Shown piece after piece: positions 27,789 through 35,507 of a stretch of DNA of 64,000 nucleotides. The stretch lies in the NCBI RefSeq assembly GCF_000423225.1, contig NZ_AUHO01000006.1:868001-932000 (forward strand), written 5' to 3'. The notes under the pieces were generated by a model. The model worked only from the letters and a program-made list of their open reading frames with translations. It had not been told where the DNA came from and searched no databases. The first letter of the stretch is position 1; each line of letters starts with the position of its first letter. A program made the translations under genes and the position numbers. This stretch comes from Kaistia adipata DSM 17808 (GTDB lineage Bacteria > Pseudomonadota > Alphaproteobacteria > Rhizobiales > Kaistiaceae).

Positions 27789-28400
27789 ATGAGCGAACTT
27801 CGCACCTTCGGCGTCAGACGGCCACAGCGGGCGCTTTTGCTGTCGCTCCCGAACATCCTGACTTACGGGCGCATTCTCGCCGTCCCGCTCGTCGTCTTTT
27901 GCGTCGTCGGCGGCAAGGACACCTGGCGATGGATCGCGCTGGCGCTGTTCATCGTCGCCAGCATCACCGACTATCTCGACGGCTATCTGGCGCGGATCTG
28001 GAAGCAGCAATCCTCGCTGGGTCGAATGCTCGACCCGATCGCCGACAAGCTGCTCGTTTCCGCCTGCCTGCTGGCACTCGTTTTCGAGCGCACCATCGAC
28101 GGGCTGTCGCTCTGGGCGGCGCTGATCATCCTGTCGCGCGAGATCCTCGTCTCGGGCCTGCGCGAATACCTGGCGGAGCTGCGCGTCAGCGTGCCGGTGT
28201 CGCGCCTCGCCAAGTGGAAGACGGCGCTGCAGATGGTGGCGATCAGCTTCCTGCTGGCCGGCCCCGCCGGCGACGTCTACTTCCCCTACACGACCCTGAT
28301 TGGCCTCGTCCTGCTCTGGGCCTCGGCGCTCGTCACGCTCTATACGGGCTATGACTACTTCCGCGCCGGGCTCAGCCACATCCTGGAGGAAGAGCCGTGA
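27789..28400 (+). CDS. pgsA: CDP-diacylglycerol-glycerol-3-phosphate 3-phosphatidyltransferase
   Basis: PgsA makes phosphatidylglycerol phosphate at the inner membrane. The 203-residue protein has LSLPNILTYGRILAVPLVV and the full CDP-alcohol phosphotransferase motif DYLDGYLARIWKQQSSLGRMLDPIADK (D-x2-DG-x2-AR-x8-G-x3-D-x3-D). The ATG at 27789 (MSELRTFGVRR) is chosen; an in-frame ATG about 30 bases upstream is possible. Its stop overlaps the moaD GTG start, an arrangement shared with many Rhizobiales, where uvrC lies immediately upstream. Here that link is broken. Confidence 0.93.
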   Translation: MSELRTFGVRRPQRALLLSLPNILTYGRILAVPLVVFCVVGGKDTWRWIALALFIVASITDYLDGYLARIWKQQSSLGRMLDPIADKLLVSACLLALVFERTIDGLSLWAALIILSREILVSGLREYLAELRVSVPVSRLAKWKTALQMVAISFLLAGPAGDVYFPYTTLIGLVLLWASALVTLYTGYDYFRAGLSHILEEEP

Positions 28401-28648
28401 AGCTCGTCTATTTCGCCTGGGTGCGCGAGCGGATCGGCACGGCCGAGGAAGTCGTCGAGCCGCCTAGGGGTGTCGACACGGTGACCGACCTGCTCGGCTG
28501 GCTGCGGACGCGCGGCGAGGCCTATGATCACGCCTTGTCCGAGCCCGCCGCGATCCGTGTCGCGCTCGACCACGACCACGCCGACCACGACACGCCGATC
28601 GCCGGCGTCCGCGAAGTCGCCCTGTTTCCCCCCATGACCGGAGGCTAG
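28397..28648 (+). CDS. moaD: Molybdopterin synthase small subunit
   Basis: MoaD is the 83-residue ubiquitin-like sulfur carrier of molybdopterin synthase. It begins KLVYFAWVRERIGTAEE and ends in the essential Gly-Gly (FPPMTGG), which is thiocarboxylated and inserts into MoaE. The GTG start overlaps the pgsA stop, and moaE follows after six bases. Confidence 0.95.
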   Translation: MKLVYFAWVRERIGTAEEVVEPPRGVDTVTDLLGWLRTRGEAYDHALSEPAAIRVALDHDHADHDTPIAGVREVALFPPMTGG

Positions 28649-28654
28649 GTCGCC

Positions 28655-29119
28655 ATGCCCCAGATCCGCGTTGCCATCGTTTCCGAGCCGCTCGACATCA
28701 CGGCCGAGATCGAGCGGGTGACGGCGGGCCGGGGCGATATCGGCGCCGTGGTCACCTTCACGGGTCTCTGCCGCGACGAGGACGGCCGGCTCGAGGCGCT
28801 GGAACTCGAGCACTACCCCGGCATGGCCGAGACCGAGGTCAGGCGCATCGCCGAACAGGCGGCCAAGCGCTGGGAAATCTCCGACGTCACCGTGCTGCAC
28901 CGGCACGGCAAGGTGAAGCCGGGCGAAACCATCGTGCTGGTCGTTACCGCCTCGAAGCATCGCCACGCCGCGTTCGAATCCGCCGAGTTCATCATGGATT
29001 TCCTGAAGACCCATGCGCCCTTCTGGAAGAAGGAGCACACGGCCGCCGGCGCGGTGGCCTGGGTCGGCGCCAAGGCCTCCGACGATGAGGCCGAAGAGCG
29101 CTGGAACAACGCCGATTGA
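28655..29119 (+). CDS. moaE: Molybdopterin synthase catalytic subunit
   Basis: MoaE converts precursor Z to molybdopterin using sulfur carried by MoaD. The 154-residue protein shows GAVVTFTGLCRDEDG, LELEHYPGMAE, the active-site region HRHGKVKPGETIVLVVTASKHR, and DFLKTHAPFWKKEHTAAG with the conserved lysines. It directly follows moaD. Confidence 0.96.
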   Translation: MPQIRVAIVSEPLDITAEIERVTAGRGDIGAVVTFTGLCRDEDGRLEALELEHYPGMAETEVRRIAEQAAKRWEISDVTVLHRHGKVKPGETIVLVVTASKHRHAAFESAEFIMDFLKTHAPFWKKEHTAAGAVAWVGAKASDDEAEERWNNAD

Positions 29120-29129
29120 CCGACCCGAC

Positions 29130-29777
29130 ATGACGACCGACCGCCCGGCCTTCGCGCCGCACGAAGCGCTGGCCGCTGAGCTCCTTCCACATGCGACGGA
29201 AGGGGATGACGGCTCGCACGACATCGCCCACCTGCAGCGCGTCTGGAACAACGCCGCAGCGATCCAGGCTAGCGAAGGCGGCGACAGCGCGATCCTCGCC
29301 GCTTCCGTGCTGCTGCATGACTGCGTGACGGTCGAGAAGAACGATCCGCTCCGGCCGCAGGCGTCGCGCCTCGCCGCCCGCAAGGCGTCGGACGTGCTCG
29401 CGGTTCTCGACTGGCCGGCCGACCGGATCGCCGCCGTCGCCCATGCGATCGAGGCGCACAGTTTTTCCGCCGGTATAGCGCCCGAGACGCTGGAGGCGCG
29501 CATCCTGCAGGATGCCGACCGGCTCGACGCGATCGGCATGATCGGCGTCGCGCGCTGCTTCTACGTCGCCGGCCGGCTCGGCAGTGCGCTCTACGACCCC
29601 GCCGATCCTGCGGCGGAGGCGCGACCGCTGGCCGATGCGCGCTTCGCGCTCGACCATTTCGACAACAAGCTGTTCAAGCTCGCCGACGGATTCCAGACCG
29701 CAACCGGCGCCCGCCTGGCCGCGACGCGACAGCAGCGCCTGCGCCGCTTCTACGACGAATTCCTCGACGAGATCTGA
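29130..29777 (+). CDS. yedJ: YedJ-like HD-domain phosphohydrolase
   Basis: This 215-residue metal-dependent HD-superfamily hydrolase closely resembles YedJ of E. coli. Visible motifs are SHDIAHLQRVWNNA, VLLHDCVTVEKNDPLR with the HD pair, HAIEAHSFSAGIAPETLEARILQDADRLDAIGMIGVAR, and ALDHFDNKLFKLADG. The physiological substrate is not known. The ATG at 29130 follows moaE by ten bases, so it is likely in the pgsA-moaD-moaE transcript; a GST gene follows 42 bases later. Confidence 0.88.
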   Translation: MTTDRPAFAPHEALAAELLPHATEGDDGSHDIAHLQRVWNNAAAIQASEGGDSAILAASVLLHDCVTVEKNDPLRPQASRLAARKASDVLAVLDWPADRIAAVAHAIEAHSFSAGIAPETLEARILQDADRLDAIGMIGVARCFYVAGRLGSALYDPADPAAEARPLADARFALDHFDNKLFKLADGFQTATGARLAATRQQRLRRFYDEFLDEI

Positions 29778-29819
29778 CACCGGCGCGACGGCGGAACCGG
29801 CGCGCGCAAGGAGACTGCG

Positions 29820-30440
29820 ATGCTGACCATCTGGGGCCGCCACAACTCGAACAACGTGAAGAAGGTGCTCTGGTGCGCCGAGGAGATCGGCCTCGCCTAC
29901 GAGTCGATCCCGGCCGGCGGCGCCTTCGGCGTCACCGGCGATCCCGCCTATCGCGCCATGAACCCGAACGGCCTGGTGCCAACGATCCGCGACGGCGACT
30001 TCGTGCTCTGGGAATCGAACGCCATCGTCCGCTATCTCGCCGCGCGCTATACGGAGGGCACGCTGTGGTCGCCCGACGTCGCGGAGCGCGCCAGCGCCGA
30101 CCGCTGGATGGACTGGACGACGTCGAGCTTCGCCGCGCCCTTCCGCGAGGTGTTCTGGGGCATGGTGCGGACGGCACCCGAGGCGCGCGACATGGCGGCG
30201 ATCGAGGCCGGCCGCGAGAAATGCGGCGCGCTTCTCGCAACGGTCGACCGGGCGCTGGCCGAGCGCCCCTATCTCTCCGGCGACGCGTTCGGCATGGGCG
30301 ACATCCCGCTCGGCTGCTTCGCCCATTCCTGGTTCGCGATGCCGATCGAGCGGCCCGACCTGCCCCATCTCGCCGCCTGGTATGAGCGGCTCAAGGCCCG
30401 GCCCGCCTATGCCAAGGTCGTTGCCACGCCGCTGAGCTGA
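29820..30440 (+). CDS. Glutathione S-transferase family protein
   Basis: This 206-residue GST has the N-terminal domain MLTIWGRHNSNNVKKVLWCAEEIGLAYE, the cis-proline segment NPNGLVPTIRDGDFVLWESNAIVRYLAARY with the glutathione-binding Glu-Ser, and a helical C-terminal domain (RPYLSGDAFGMGDIPLGCFAHSW). AAGGAG seven bases before the ATG fixes the start. It is unrelated in detail to the GST at 15942. The substrate is unknown. Confidence 0.88.
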   Translation: MLTIWGRHNSNNVKKVLWCAEEIGLAYESIPAGGAFGVTGDPAYRAMNPNGLVPTIRDGDFVLWESNAIVRYLAARYTEGTLWSPDVAERASADRWMDWTTSSFAAPFREVFWGMVRTAPEARDMAAIEAGREKCGALLATVDRALAERPYLSGDAFGMGDIPLGCFAHSWFAMPIERPDLPHLAAWYERLKARPAYAKVVATPLS

Positions 30441-30511
30441 GGCTGCACTCCCCCTCGCCTCGAGGAGAGCTTCGCATCCAACTGACCGTCATGCAGCGCT
30501 GAGGCTTCCAT

Positions 30512-30642
30512 CATCCTGAGGGGCTTGCGTAGCAAGCCGTCTCGAACGACGCAGGGCGGAGATGCACGCGTCGAGACATCGATAGACTGGGCGCGGTGCG
30601 TGCTTCGAGACGGCCCTTCGGGCCCCTCAGCATGTTGAGGAC
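30512..30642. repeat. Palindromic intergenic repeat (type A)
   Basis: The left arm runs CATCCTGAGGGGC...GCCGTCTCGAA (30512-30546). The right arm (30604-30640) is its inverted copy, TTCGAGACGGC...GCCCCTCAGCAT. The arms flank a GC-rich spacer. The form is typical of the small, non-coding, multi-copy intergenic elements of Rhizobiales. No open reading frame of interest is inside. Confidence 0.75.
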
Positions 30643-30683
30643 GATGTCCTGCTCGTCCAAGGGCAGAGGCGAGCCAAAACAAA

Positions 30684-30708
30684 AATGGCCGGGACGAGCC
30701 CGGCCATT
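30684..30708 (-). terminator. Rho-independent terminator of ndk
   Basis: AATGGCCGGG and CCCGGCCATT form a perfect 10-bp stem around CTCGT (minus-strand reading), followed by TTTTGTTTTGG. It lies 25 bases past the ndk stop. Confidence 0.9.
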
Positions 30709-30732
30709 TCGAAATTCAAATCGTTCAGCCGA

Positions 30733-31155
30733 TTAGCCGACGATCTCGACGCCCGAGAACCAGTACGCGATCTCCTGGGCGGCGGTCTCCGGGGCATCCG
30801 AACCGTGCACCGAGTTCTCGCCGATCGACAGCGCGAATTCCTTGCGGATGGTGCCGGCATCGGCGTTGGCCGGGTTGGTGGCGCCCATGACTTCGCGGTT
30901 CTTCAGGATGGCGTTCTCGCCTTCCAGGACCTGCACGATGGTCGGGCCAGCCGTCATCGTCTCGACCAGCTCGCCGAAGAAGGGACGCTCCTTGTGGACG
31001 GCGTAGAAGCCCTCGGCCTGGGCGCGGGACATCCAGACGCGCTTCGAGGCGACGACGCGCAGGCCGGCGTCTTCCAGCTTGGCGGTGATCTTGCCGGTCA
31101 GGTTGCGCTTGGTGGCGTCGGGCTTGATCATCGAAAAGGTGCGTTCAATCGCCAT
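30733..31155 (-). CDS. ndk: Nucleoside diphosphate kinase
   Basis: Ndk equilibrates nucleoside di- and triphosphates. The 140-residue product has the standard N-terminus [23 protein letters not shown], the active-site region [23 protein letters not shown], and the catalytic histidine in [17 protein letters not shown]. Start ATG at 31155 gives exact family length. It is a single-gene transcript with its own terminator. Confidence 0.98.
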   Translation of the reverse strand: MAIERTFSMIKPDATKRNLTGKITAKLEDAGLRVVASKRVWMSRAQAEGFYAVHKERPFFGELVETMTAGPTIVQVLEGENAILKNREVMGATNPANADAGTIRKEFALSIGENSVHGSDAPETAAQEIAYWFSGVEIVG

Positions 31156-31328
31156 TTCTCGGTCCTGTTCTGTCGTTTCGGTTTGGATAATTGGGTGGCG
31201 CTGTATAGCCTCGCTGCCCCGGACGGGCAAGGGCGCCGGCCCTTCGGCGAGCCTGCTCTCGTCCAAAAATGTCAGCTATACTGACCCGACGATCACGACA
31301 GTTCCGCGACGGATCAGGGAGCCGCGCC

Positions 31329-31844
31329 ATGAAGCAGCATTTCGCGATGTTCGCCGCCTATAATCGCTGGGCCAATGCGCGCCTCTACGCCGCAGCCGGC
31401 GCCCTGCCTCCGGAGCAGTTTCGCGCCGATCGCGGCGCCTTCTTCGGCTCGCTCTGCGGCACGCTCAACCATCTCCTCGTCACCGACCGCATCTGGCTGC
31501 GCCGCCTCGCCGGCGACGGACCGGTTCACACCGAGCTGAACGAGATCGTCGCGGAAGATCTGCAGGCGCTCGCGACATTGCGCGGCGAACAGGACGATCG
31601 CCTGGTCGCCTTCGTCGACGGCCTCGACGAGGCGGCGATCGCCGGCAATTTCATCTATCGGCCGATCACCAATCCGCGCGACATCACCCAGCCGCGCGCG
31701 GCCGCCCTCGCCCATCTCTTCAACCACCAGACCCATCATCGCGGCCAGGCCTCCGCGATCCTCACCGGCCTCGCCGGACGCGACGCCTGCCCCAGCCTCG
31801 ACCTGATCCTGTTCCAGCGCGAAAGCGGCCTGGGGCTTAGCTAG
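31329..31844 (+). CDS. DinB family protein
   Basis: This 171-residue four-helix-bundle protein belongs to the DinB/metal-dependent YfiT-like family. The start MKQHFAMFAAYNRWANARLY, the first metal histidine in LCGTLNHLLVTDRIWLRRL, and the second site HLFNHQTHHRGQASAIL are as in the family. Members are putative thiol-dependent or hydrolytic enzymes; no function is assigned here. The ATG at 31329 follows GGGAG by 10 bases. Confidence 0.87.
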   Translation: MKQHFAMFAAYNRWANARLYAAAGALPPEQFRADRGAFFGSLCGTLNHLLVTDRIWLRRLAGDGPVHTELNEIVAEDLQALATLRGEQDDRLVAFVDGLDEAAIAGNFIYRPITNPRDITQPRAAALAHLFNHQTHHRGQASAILTGLAGRDACPSLDLILFQRESGLGLS

Positions 31845-31983
31845 CGCACGCCAGGAACGCGCCGGGCCGGGCATCGCAACCGGTCACATAAATATATCGG
31901 CGATGTGTGATTGCCGTCGCTTGATTCAACCGGACCGGAGGCGCACGTTTCGGCACGAATGGTTTCAGTTTCTGCGAGTCTCC

Positions 31984-32808
31984 ATGTTGCTGCGTCCCCT
32001 TCTTGTCTCTCTTGCGCTCTCCACCTCGGTCGCGCACGCAGCAACCCCGACGATCGAGGCTGAGCCGCCGCAGGACATCTCGGATGCGCATCTCGCCGAG
32101 GTGGTCGACTTCGTCGTCGGCAATGCCGTCTACGCGCTCTACCACCAAGCCGGACACATGATGATGCAGCGCTACGGCGTGCGCATGGACGGCGGCGAGC
32201 AGGCGGCGGACGATTTCGCCGTGCTGACGCTGCTCGAGCCGCGCACCGGCGCCGGTGACCAGACCCTGGTCGACGCCATCGACAGCTGGATGCTCTCGAA
32301 TCATCTGACCGCCTCGGCACAGCCGGAGGCGATCGGCCTCTCCGACCGGCACGCCCTCGACGCCGAACGCACCAACAACATCGTCTGCGATATGGTCGGC
32401 GCGAACAGCAAGGATTTCGCGGATGTCGCCGAGGCGGCGTCGCTGACCCCGGCGGCTCGCACGGCCTGCGCCACGAGCTACCAGCAGAAGCGGGCGCTCT
32501 GGACCGAAGCGCTGAAGCCGCTCGCCCGTGCGCCGGGAACGCCTGCCACCACGATTGCCGTCAGCTATGACGAGCCGACGGGCGGCGAGATCGCGGAAGT
32601 GACGATCCTGCACGACAACCGCGTGCTGGAAGAGGTCGCGGCCCGCCTCGCCAACGACTTTGCCCTGTCGCCGGCGCCGACCATCCGCGCGATGAGCTGC
32701 GGATCCGCGACCTCCAACTATGACGCGGCGAAGAACGAACTGGTCTTCTGCTACGAGCTCGCGAGCTACCACGCCGAGCTGATTTTGCGCGACATCGCCG
32801 GTCGCTGA
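31984..32808 (+). CDS. Secreted DUF4344-like putative metallopeptidase with altered active site
   Basis: This 274-residue exported protein has a signal peptide (residues 1-20, LLRPLLVSLALSTSVAHAA). It resembles DUF4344, a family of putative zinc peptidases with an HExGH motif. Here the motif is HQAGH (residues 54-58), so the catalytic glutamate is Gln55, while GGEQAADDFAVLTLLE, containing the third-ligand region, is kept. Two cysteine pairs in the C-terminal half could form disulfides. It may be a non-catalytic metal-binding or scaffold protein. The ATG at 31984 is chosen for the signal peptide; a longer in-frame reading begins at 31903. The ABC-F gene follows 57 bases later. Confidence 0.7.
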   Translation: MLLRPLLVSLALSTSVAHAATPTIEAEPPQDISDAHLAEVVDFVVGNAVYALYHQAGHMMMQRYGVRMDGGEQAADDFAVLTLLEPRTGAGDQTLVDAIDSWMLSNHLTASAQPEAIGLSDRHALDAERTNNIVCDMVGANSKDFADVAEAASLTPAARTACATSYQQKRALWTEALKPLARAPGTPATTIAVSYDEPTGGEIAEVTILHDNRVLEEVAARLANDFALSPAPTIRAMSCGSATSNYDAAKNELVFCYELASYHAELILRDIAGR

Positions 32809-32822
32809 GCGACTGTGGCAGC

Positions 32823-32848
32823 GCCGCGCTTGCGTCTGGCGGCGCGGC
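32823..32848. terminator. Hairpin between DUF4344 and ABC-F genes
   Basis: GCCGCGC and GCGCGGC form a 7-bp stem with a 12-base loop, 14 bases past the stop at 32808. No T-tract is present. Confidence 0.35.
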
Positions 32849-32865
32849 ACGGCACATAGCCCGTC

Positions 32866-34755
32866 ATGCTGCACGTCAACGAAGTCACCTATCGCATCGC
32901 CGGTCGCACGCTCCTCGAAGGGGCGACCATTGCCCTGCCCGACGGGGTCAAGGCCGGCTTCGTCGGCCGCAACGGTACCGGCAAGACCACCCTCTTCAAG
33001 CTGGTCACCGGCGAGATCGCGCCGGAGAGCGGCTCGATCGGCCTGCCGCGCGGCGTCCGCATCGGCCAGGTGGCCCAGGAAGCGCCCGGCACCGAACAGT
33101 CGTTGATCGAATTCGTGCTGGCTGCCGACAAGGAGCGCGCCGCCCTGCTCAGCGAGGCCGAGCACGCAACCGACCCGCACCGCATCGCCGAGATCCAGAT
33201 CCGCCTGACCGACATCGGCGCGCATGCCGCCGAGGCGCGGGCCGGCACCATCCTCGCCGGCCTCGGCTTCGACGCCGAGGCGCAGCTTCGCCCCTGCTCC
33301 GCCTTCTCCGGCGGCTGGCGCATGCGCGTTGCGCTCGCCGCCGTCCTGTTCGCCGAGCCGGACCTGCTGCTCCTCGACGAGCCGACCAACTATCTCGACC
33401 TCGAAGGCACGATGTGGCTCGAGAACTACGTGGCGCGCTATCCGCACACCGTGTTCCTGATCAGCCACGACCGCGACCTGCTCAATCGCGCCGTCGACAT
33501 GATCGTGCATCTCGACCAAGGCAAGCTCACCGCCTATCGCGGCGGCTATGACAGCTTCGACCGCCAGCGCCGCGAGAAGCAGGCGCTGCAGCTGAAGCTA
33601 AAGAAGAAGCAGGACGACCAACGCAAGCACCTGCAGGCCTTCGTCGACCGCTTCCGGGCCAAGGCCACCAAGGCCCGCCAGGCGCAGTCGCGCATGAAGG
33701 CGCTGGAGAAGATGCAACCGATCGCCGGCATCGTCGACGAGCACGTCACGCCGTTCTCCTTCCCGCCACCGGCCAAGATCCTGGCGCCGCCGATCATCGC
33801 GCTCGACAACGCCTCGGTCGGCTACGAGGAAGGCAAGCCGATCCTGTGCAAGCTCGATATCCGCATCGATGTCGAGGACCGCATCGGCCTGCTCGGCGCC
33901 AACGGCAACGGCAAGTCGACCTTCGCCAAGCTGCTGGCCGGACGGCTCGCCGCAGCCGGCGGCGCCATGCGCCGCGCCGACAAGCTCGACATCGCCTTCT
34001 TCGCCCAGCACCAGCTCGACGATTTGCGGCCGGCCGAGACCGCCGTGCAGCATGTGCGCCCGCTGATGCCGGATGCGACCGAGGCGCAGCTGCGCGCCCG
34101 CGTCGGCGCCATGGGCTTCCCGACCGCGAAGATGGACACGCCGGCGCGCGAGCTCTCGGGCGGCGAGCGGGCGCGCCTGCTGCTCGGCCTAGCGACCTTC
34201 CGCGGCGCCAACCTGCTGATCCTCGACGAGCCGACCAACCATCTCGACATCGACAGCCGCGAAGCGCTCGTCCAGGCGCTGAACGACTATCCCGGCGCCG
34301 TCATCCTGATCAGCCACGACCGACACCTGATCGAGGCGTCCGTGGACCGGCTGCTGCTGGTTGCCAACGGCACCGTGTCGCCCTTCGACGGCGACATGGA
34401 CGATTATCGCAAGCTGATCGTGAAGGGACCGGAGACCACCTCGGCCAAATCCGACGACGACGCGGCCAGCAAGACCTCGGCGCAGGACCGCCGGCGCGAG
34501 TCCGCCGCGCGGCGCAGCGAGCTCGCGCCGCTGCGGAAAAAGATCAGGGAAACCGAATCCTTGATGGAGAAGCTTCAGAAAGAGATTCAGAAGCTCGACA
34601 CCGCGCTCGCCGACCCCGCCCTCTACACCAAGGACCCGGCCAAGGCCTCCACCTACGCCAAGCAGCGCTCCGACGCCGTCAAGGCGCTGGGCGAGCGGGA
34701 AGAGGCCTGGCTGGAGATGTCGGCGGAATACGAAGAGGCCGTCGGGGCGGACTGA
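32866..34755 (+). CDS. ABC-F family ATPase (YheS/Uup type)
   Basis: This 629-residue cytosolic protein has two ABC ATPase domains and no membrane part; ABC-F proteins act on the ribosome. The first domain has GRNGTGKTT, SGGWRMRVALA and LLLLDEPTNYLD. The linker KKKQDDQRKHLQAFVDRFRAKATKARQAQSRMKALEKM is the P-site-interaction motif region. The second domain has GANGNGKST, LSGGERARLLLGLA and LLILDEPTNHLD. A C-terminal charged coiled coil follows (LAPLRKKIRETESLMEKLQKEIQKLDTALADPALY), as in YheS and Uup. Both catalytic glutamates are present, so it is active. The specific subfamily is not certain. Confidence 0.93.
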   Translation: MLHVNEVTYRIAGRTLLEGATIALPDGVKAGFVGRNGTGKTTLFKLVTGEIAPESGSIGLPRGVRIGQVAQEAPGTEQSLIEFVLAADKERAALLSEAEHATDPHRIAEIQIRLTDIGAHAAEARAGTILAGLGFDAEAQLRPCSAFSGGWRMRVALAAVLFAEPDLLLLDEPTNYLDLEGTMWLENYVARYPHTVFLISHDRDLLNRAVDMIVHLDQGKLTAYRGGYDSFDRQRREKQALQLKLKKKQDDQRKHLQAFVDRFRAKATKARQAQSRMKALEKMQPIAGIVDEHVTPFSFPPPAKILAPPIIALDNASVGYEEGKPILCKLDIRIDVEDRIGLLGANGNGKSTFAKLLAGRLAAAGGAMRRADKLDIAFFAQHQLDDLRPAETAVQHVRPLMPDATEAQLRARVGAMGFPTAKMDTPARELSGGERARLLLGLATFRGANLLILDEPTNHLDIDSREALVQALNDYPGAVILISHDRHLIEASVDRLLLVANGTVSPFDGDMDDYRKLIVKGPETTSAKSDDDAASKTSAQDRRRESAARRSELAPLRKKIRETESLMEKLQKEIQKLDTALADPALYTKDPAKASTYAKQRSDAVKALGEREEAWLEMSAEYEEAVGAD

Positions 34756-34805
34756 CGCCTCCTCGGCCTAGGAAGAGCCAAGCTCCGCCGTTCGCCAACC
34801 CTCCG

Positions 34806-34914
34806 CCGTCATCCCTGCGAAAGCAGGGATCCATGCATCCATCCAAAGGCTCGTGAGGTTCGCGAGTCAGCCAACCCGGCTGAATGGATCCCGGCTCGGA
34901 GGCCGGGATGACGG
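34806..34914. repeat. Palindromic intergenic repeat (type B)
   Basis: CCGTCATCCCTGCGAAAGCAGGGATCCAT on the left faces ATGGATCCCGGCTCGGAGGCCGGGATGACGG on the right. Each arm is itself a hairpin and together they form a larger palindrome. It lies between the ABC-F gene and holC. A degraded relative is in 49563-49640. Confidence 0.75.
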
Positions 34915-34987
34915 CGAGCGTGTTGCTGACGACAGCGCGCCAATGACGACGGCTACTTCCGCCCGGAAATCGTTCACGCCCGCCCCC

Positions 34988-35437
34988 TCACGCCTTCTTC
35001 TGCCAGCGGCCCTGTTCGGATTGCTGCCAGTAGGTCGCGTCGTGGCCGGCGGCCTTGACCCGCTTCCACGAGGCGCGGGCGGCGTCGAGCGCTTCCGGGT
35101 CGTTGCCGTCGAACATCAGGACGGCGCGCAGATAGCCGTCGAGTTCGCCGGCCGGCGCGCCATCGACGAGAAAGCGGACATTGGCGCCGTTCGGATTGTC
35201 GGCCTCGGGCGTCAGCAGGACGGGATGCTGCGCGGCGTCGGCGTCCCGCCACAGGCCGTGCGGCAGGAAGCTCTCGTCGTTGTAAGTCCACAGCAGCGCG
35301 TCGAGCGCCTCGCAGCGCTCGACCGAGCGCGCCTCGACGACGACGCGCCAGTCACGCTCCAGGCACTTTTCCAGGAGCCCGGGCAGCACCGCCTCGAGCG
35401 GCTGGTTCTGCAGATGGTAGAACAGGACCTCGGTCAT
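34988..35437 (-). CDS. holC: DNA polymerase III chi subunit
   Basis: HolC links the clamp loader to SSB at the replication fork. The 149-residue product begins MTEVLFYHLQNQPLEAVLPGLLEKCLERDWRVVV and contains LDALLWTYNDESFLPHGLWRD and a rossmann-like C-terminus. The protein ends WQQSEQGRWQKKA, a normal alphaproteobacterial C-terminus. It lies 70 bases downstream of pepA on the same strand, the usual Rhizobiales order. Confidence 0.93.
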   Translation of the reverse strand: MTEVLFYHLQNQPLEAVLPGLLEKCLERDWRVVVEARSVERCEALDALLWTYNDESFLPHGLWRDADAAQHPVLLTPEADNPNGANVRFLVDGAPAGELDGYLRAVLMFDGNDPEALDAARASWKRVKAAGHDATYWQQSEQGRWQKKA

Positions 35438-35507
35438 CGCGCCTTCTCACCCGACCAGACCGCCCCGAGACATTCGGGACGATCGAGGTCGCGTGCCTTG
35501 TAGCAGA

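Noticed and set aside
30441-30732. Small RNA gene in the gap before ndk
   Set aside because: The structure is explained by an inverted intergenic repeat and by the ndk terminator; no separate promoter-terminator unit is visible.
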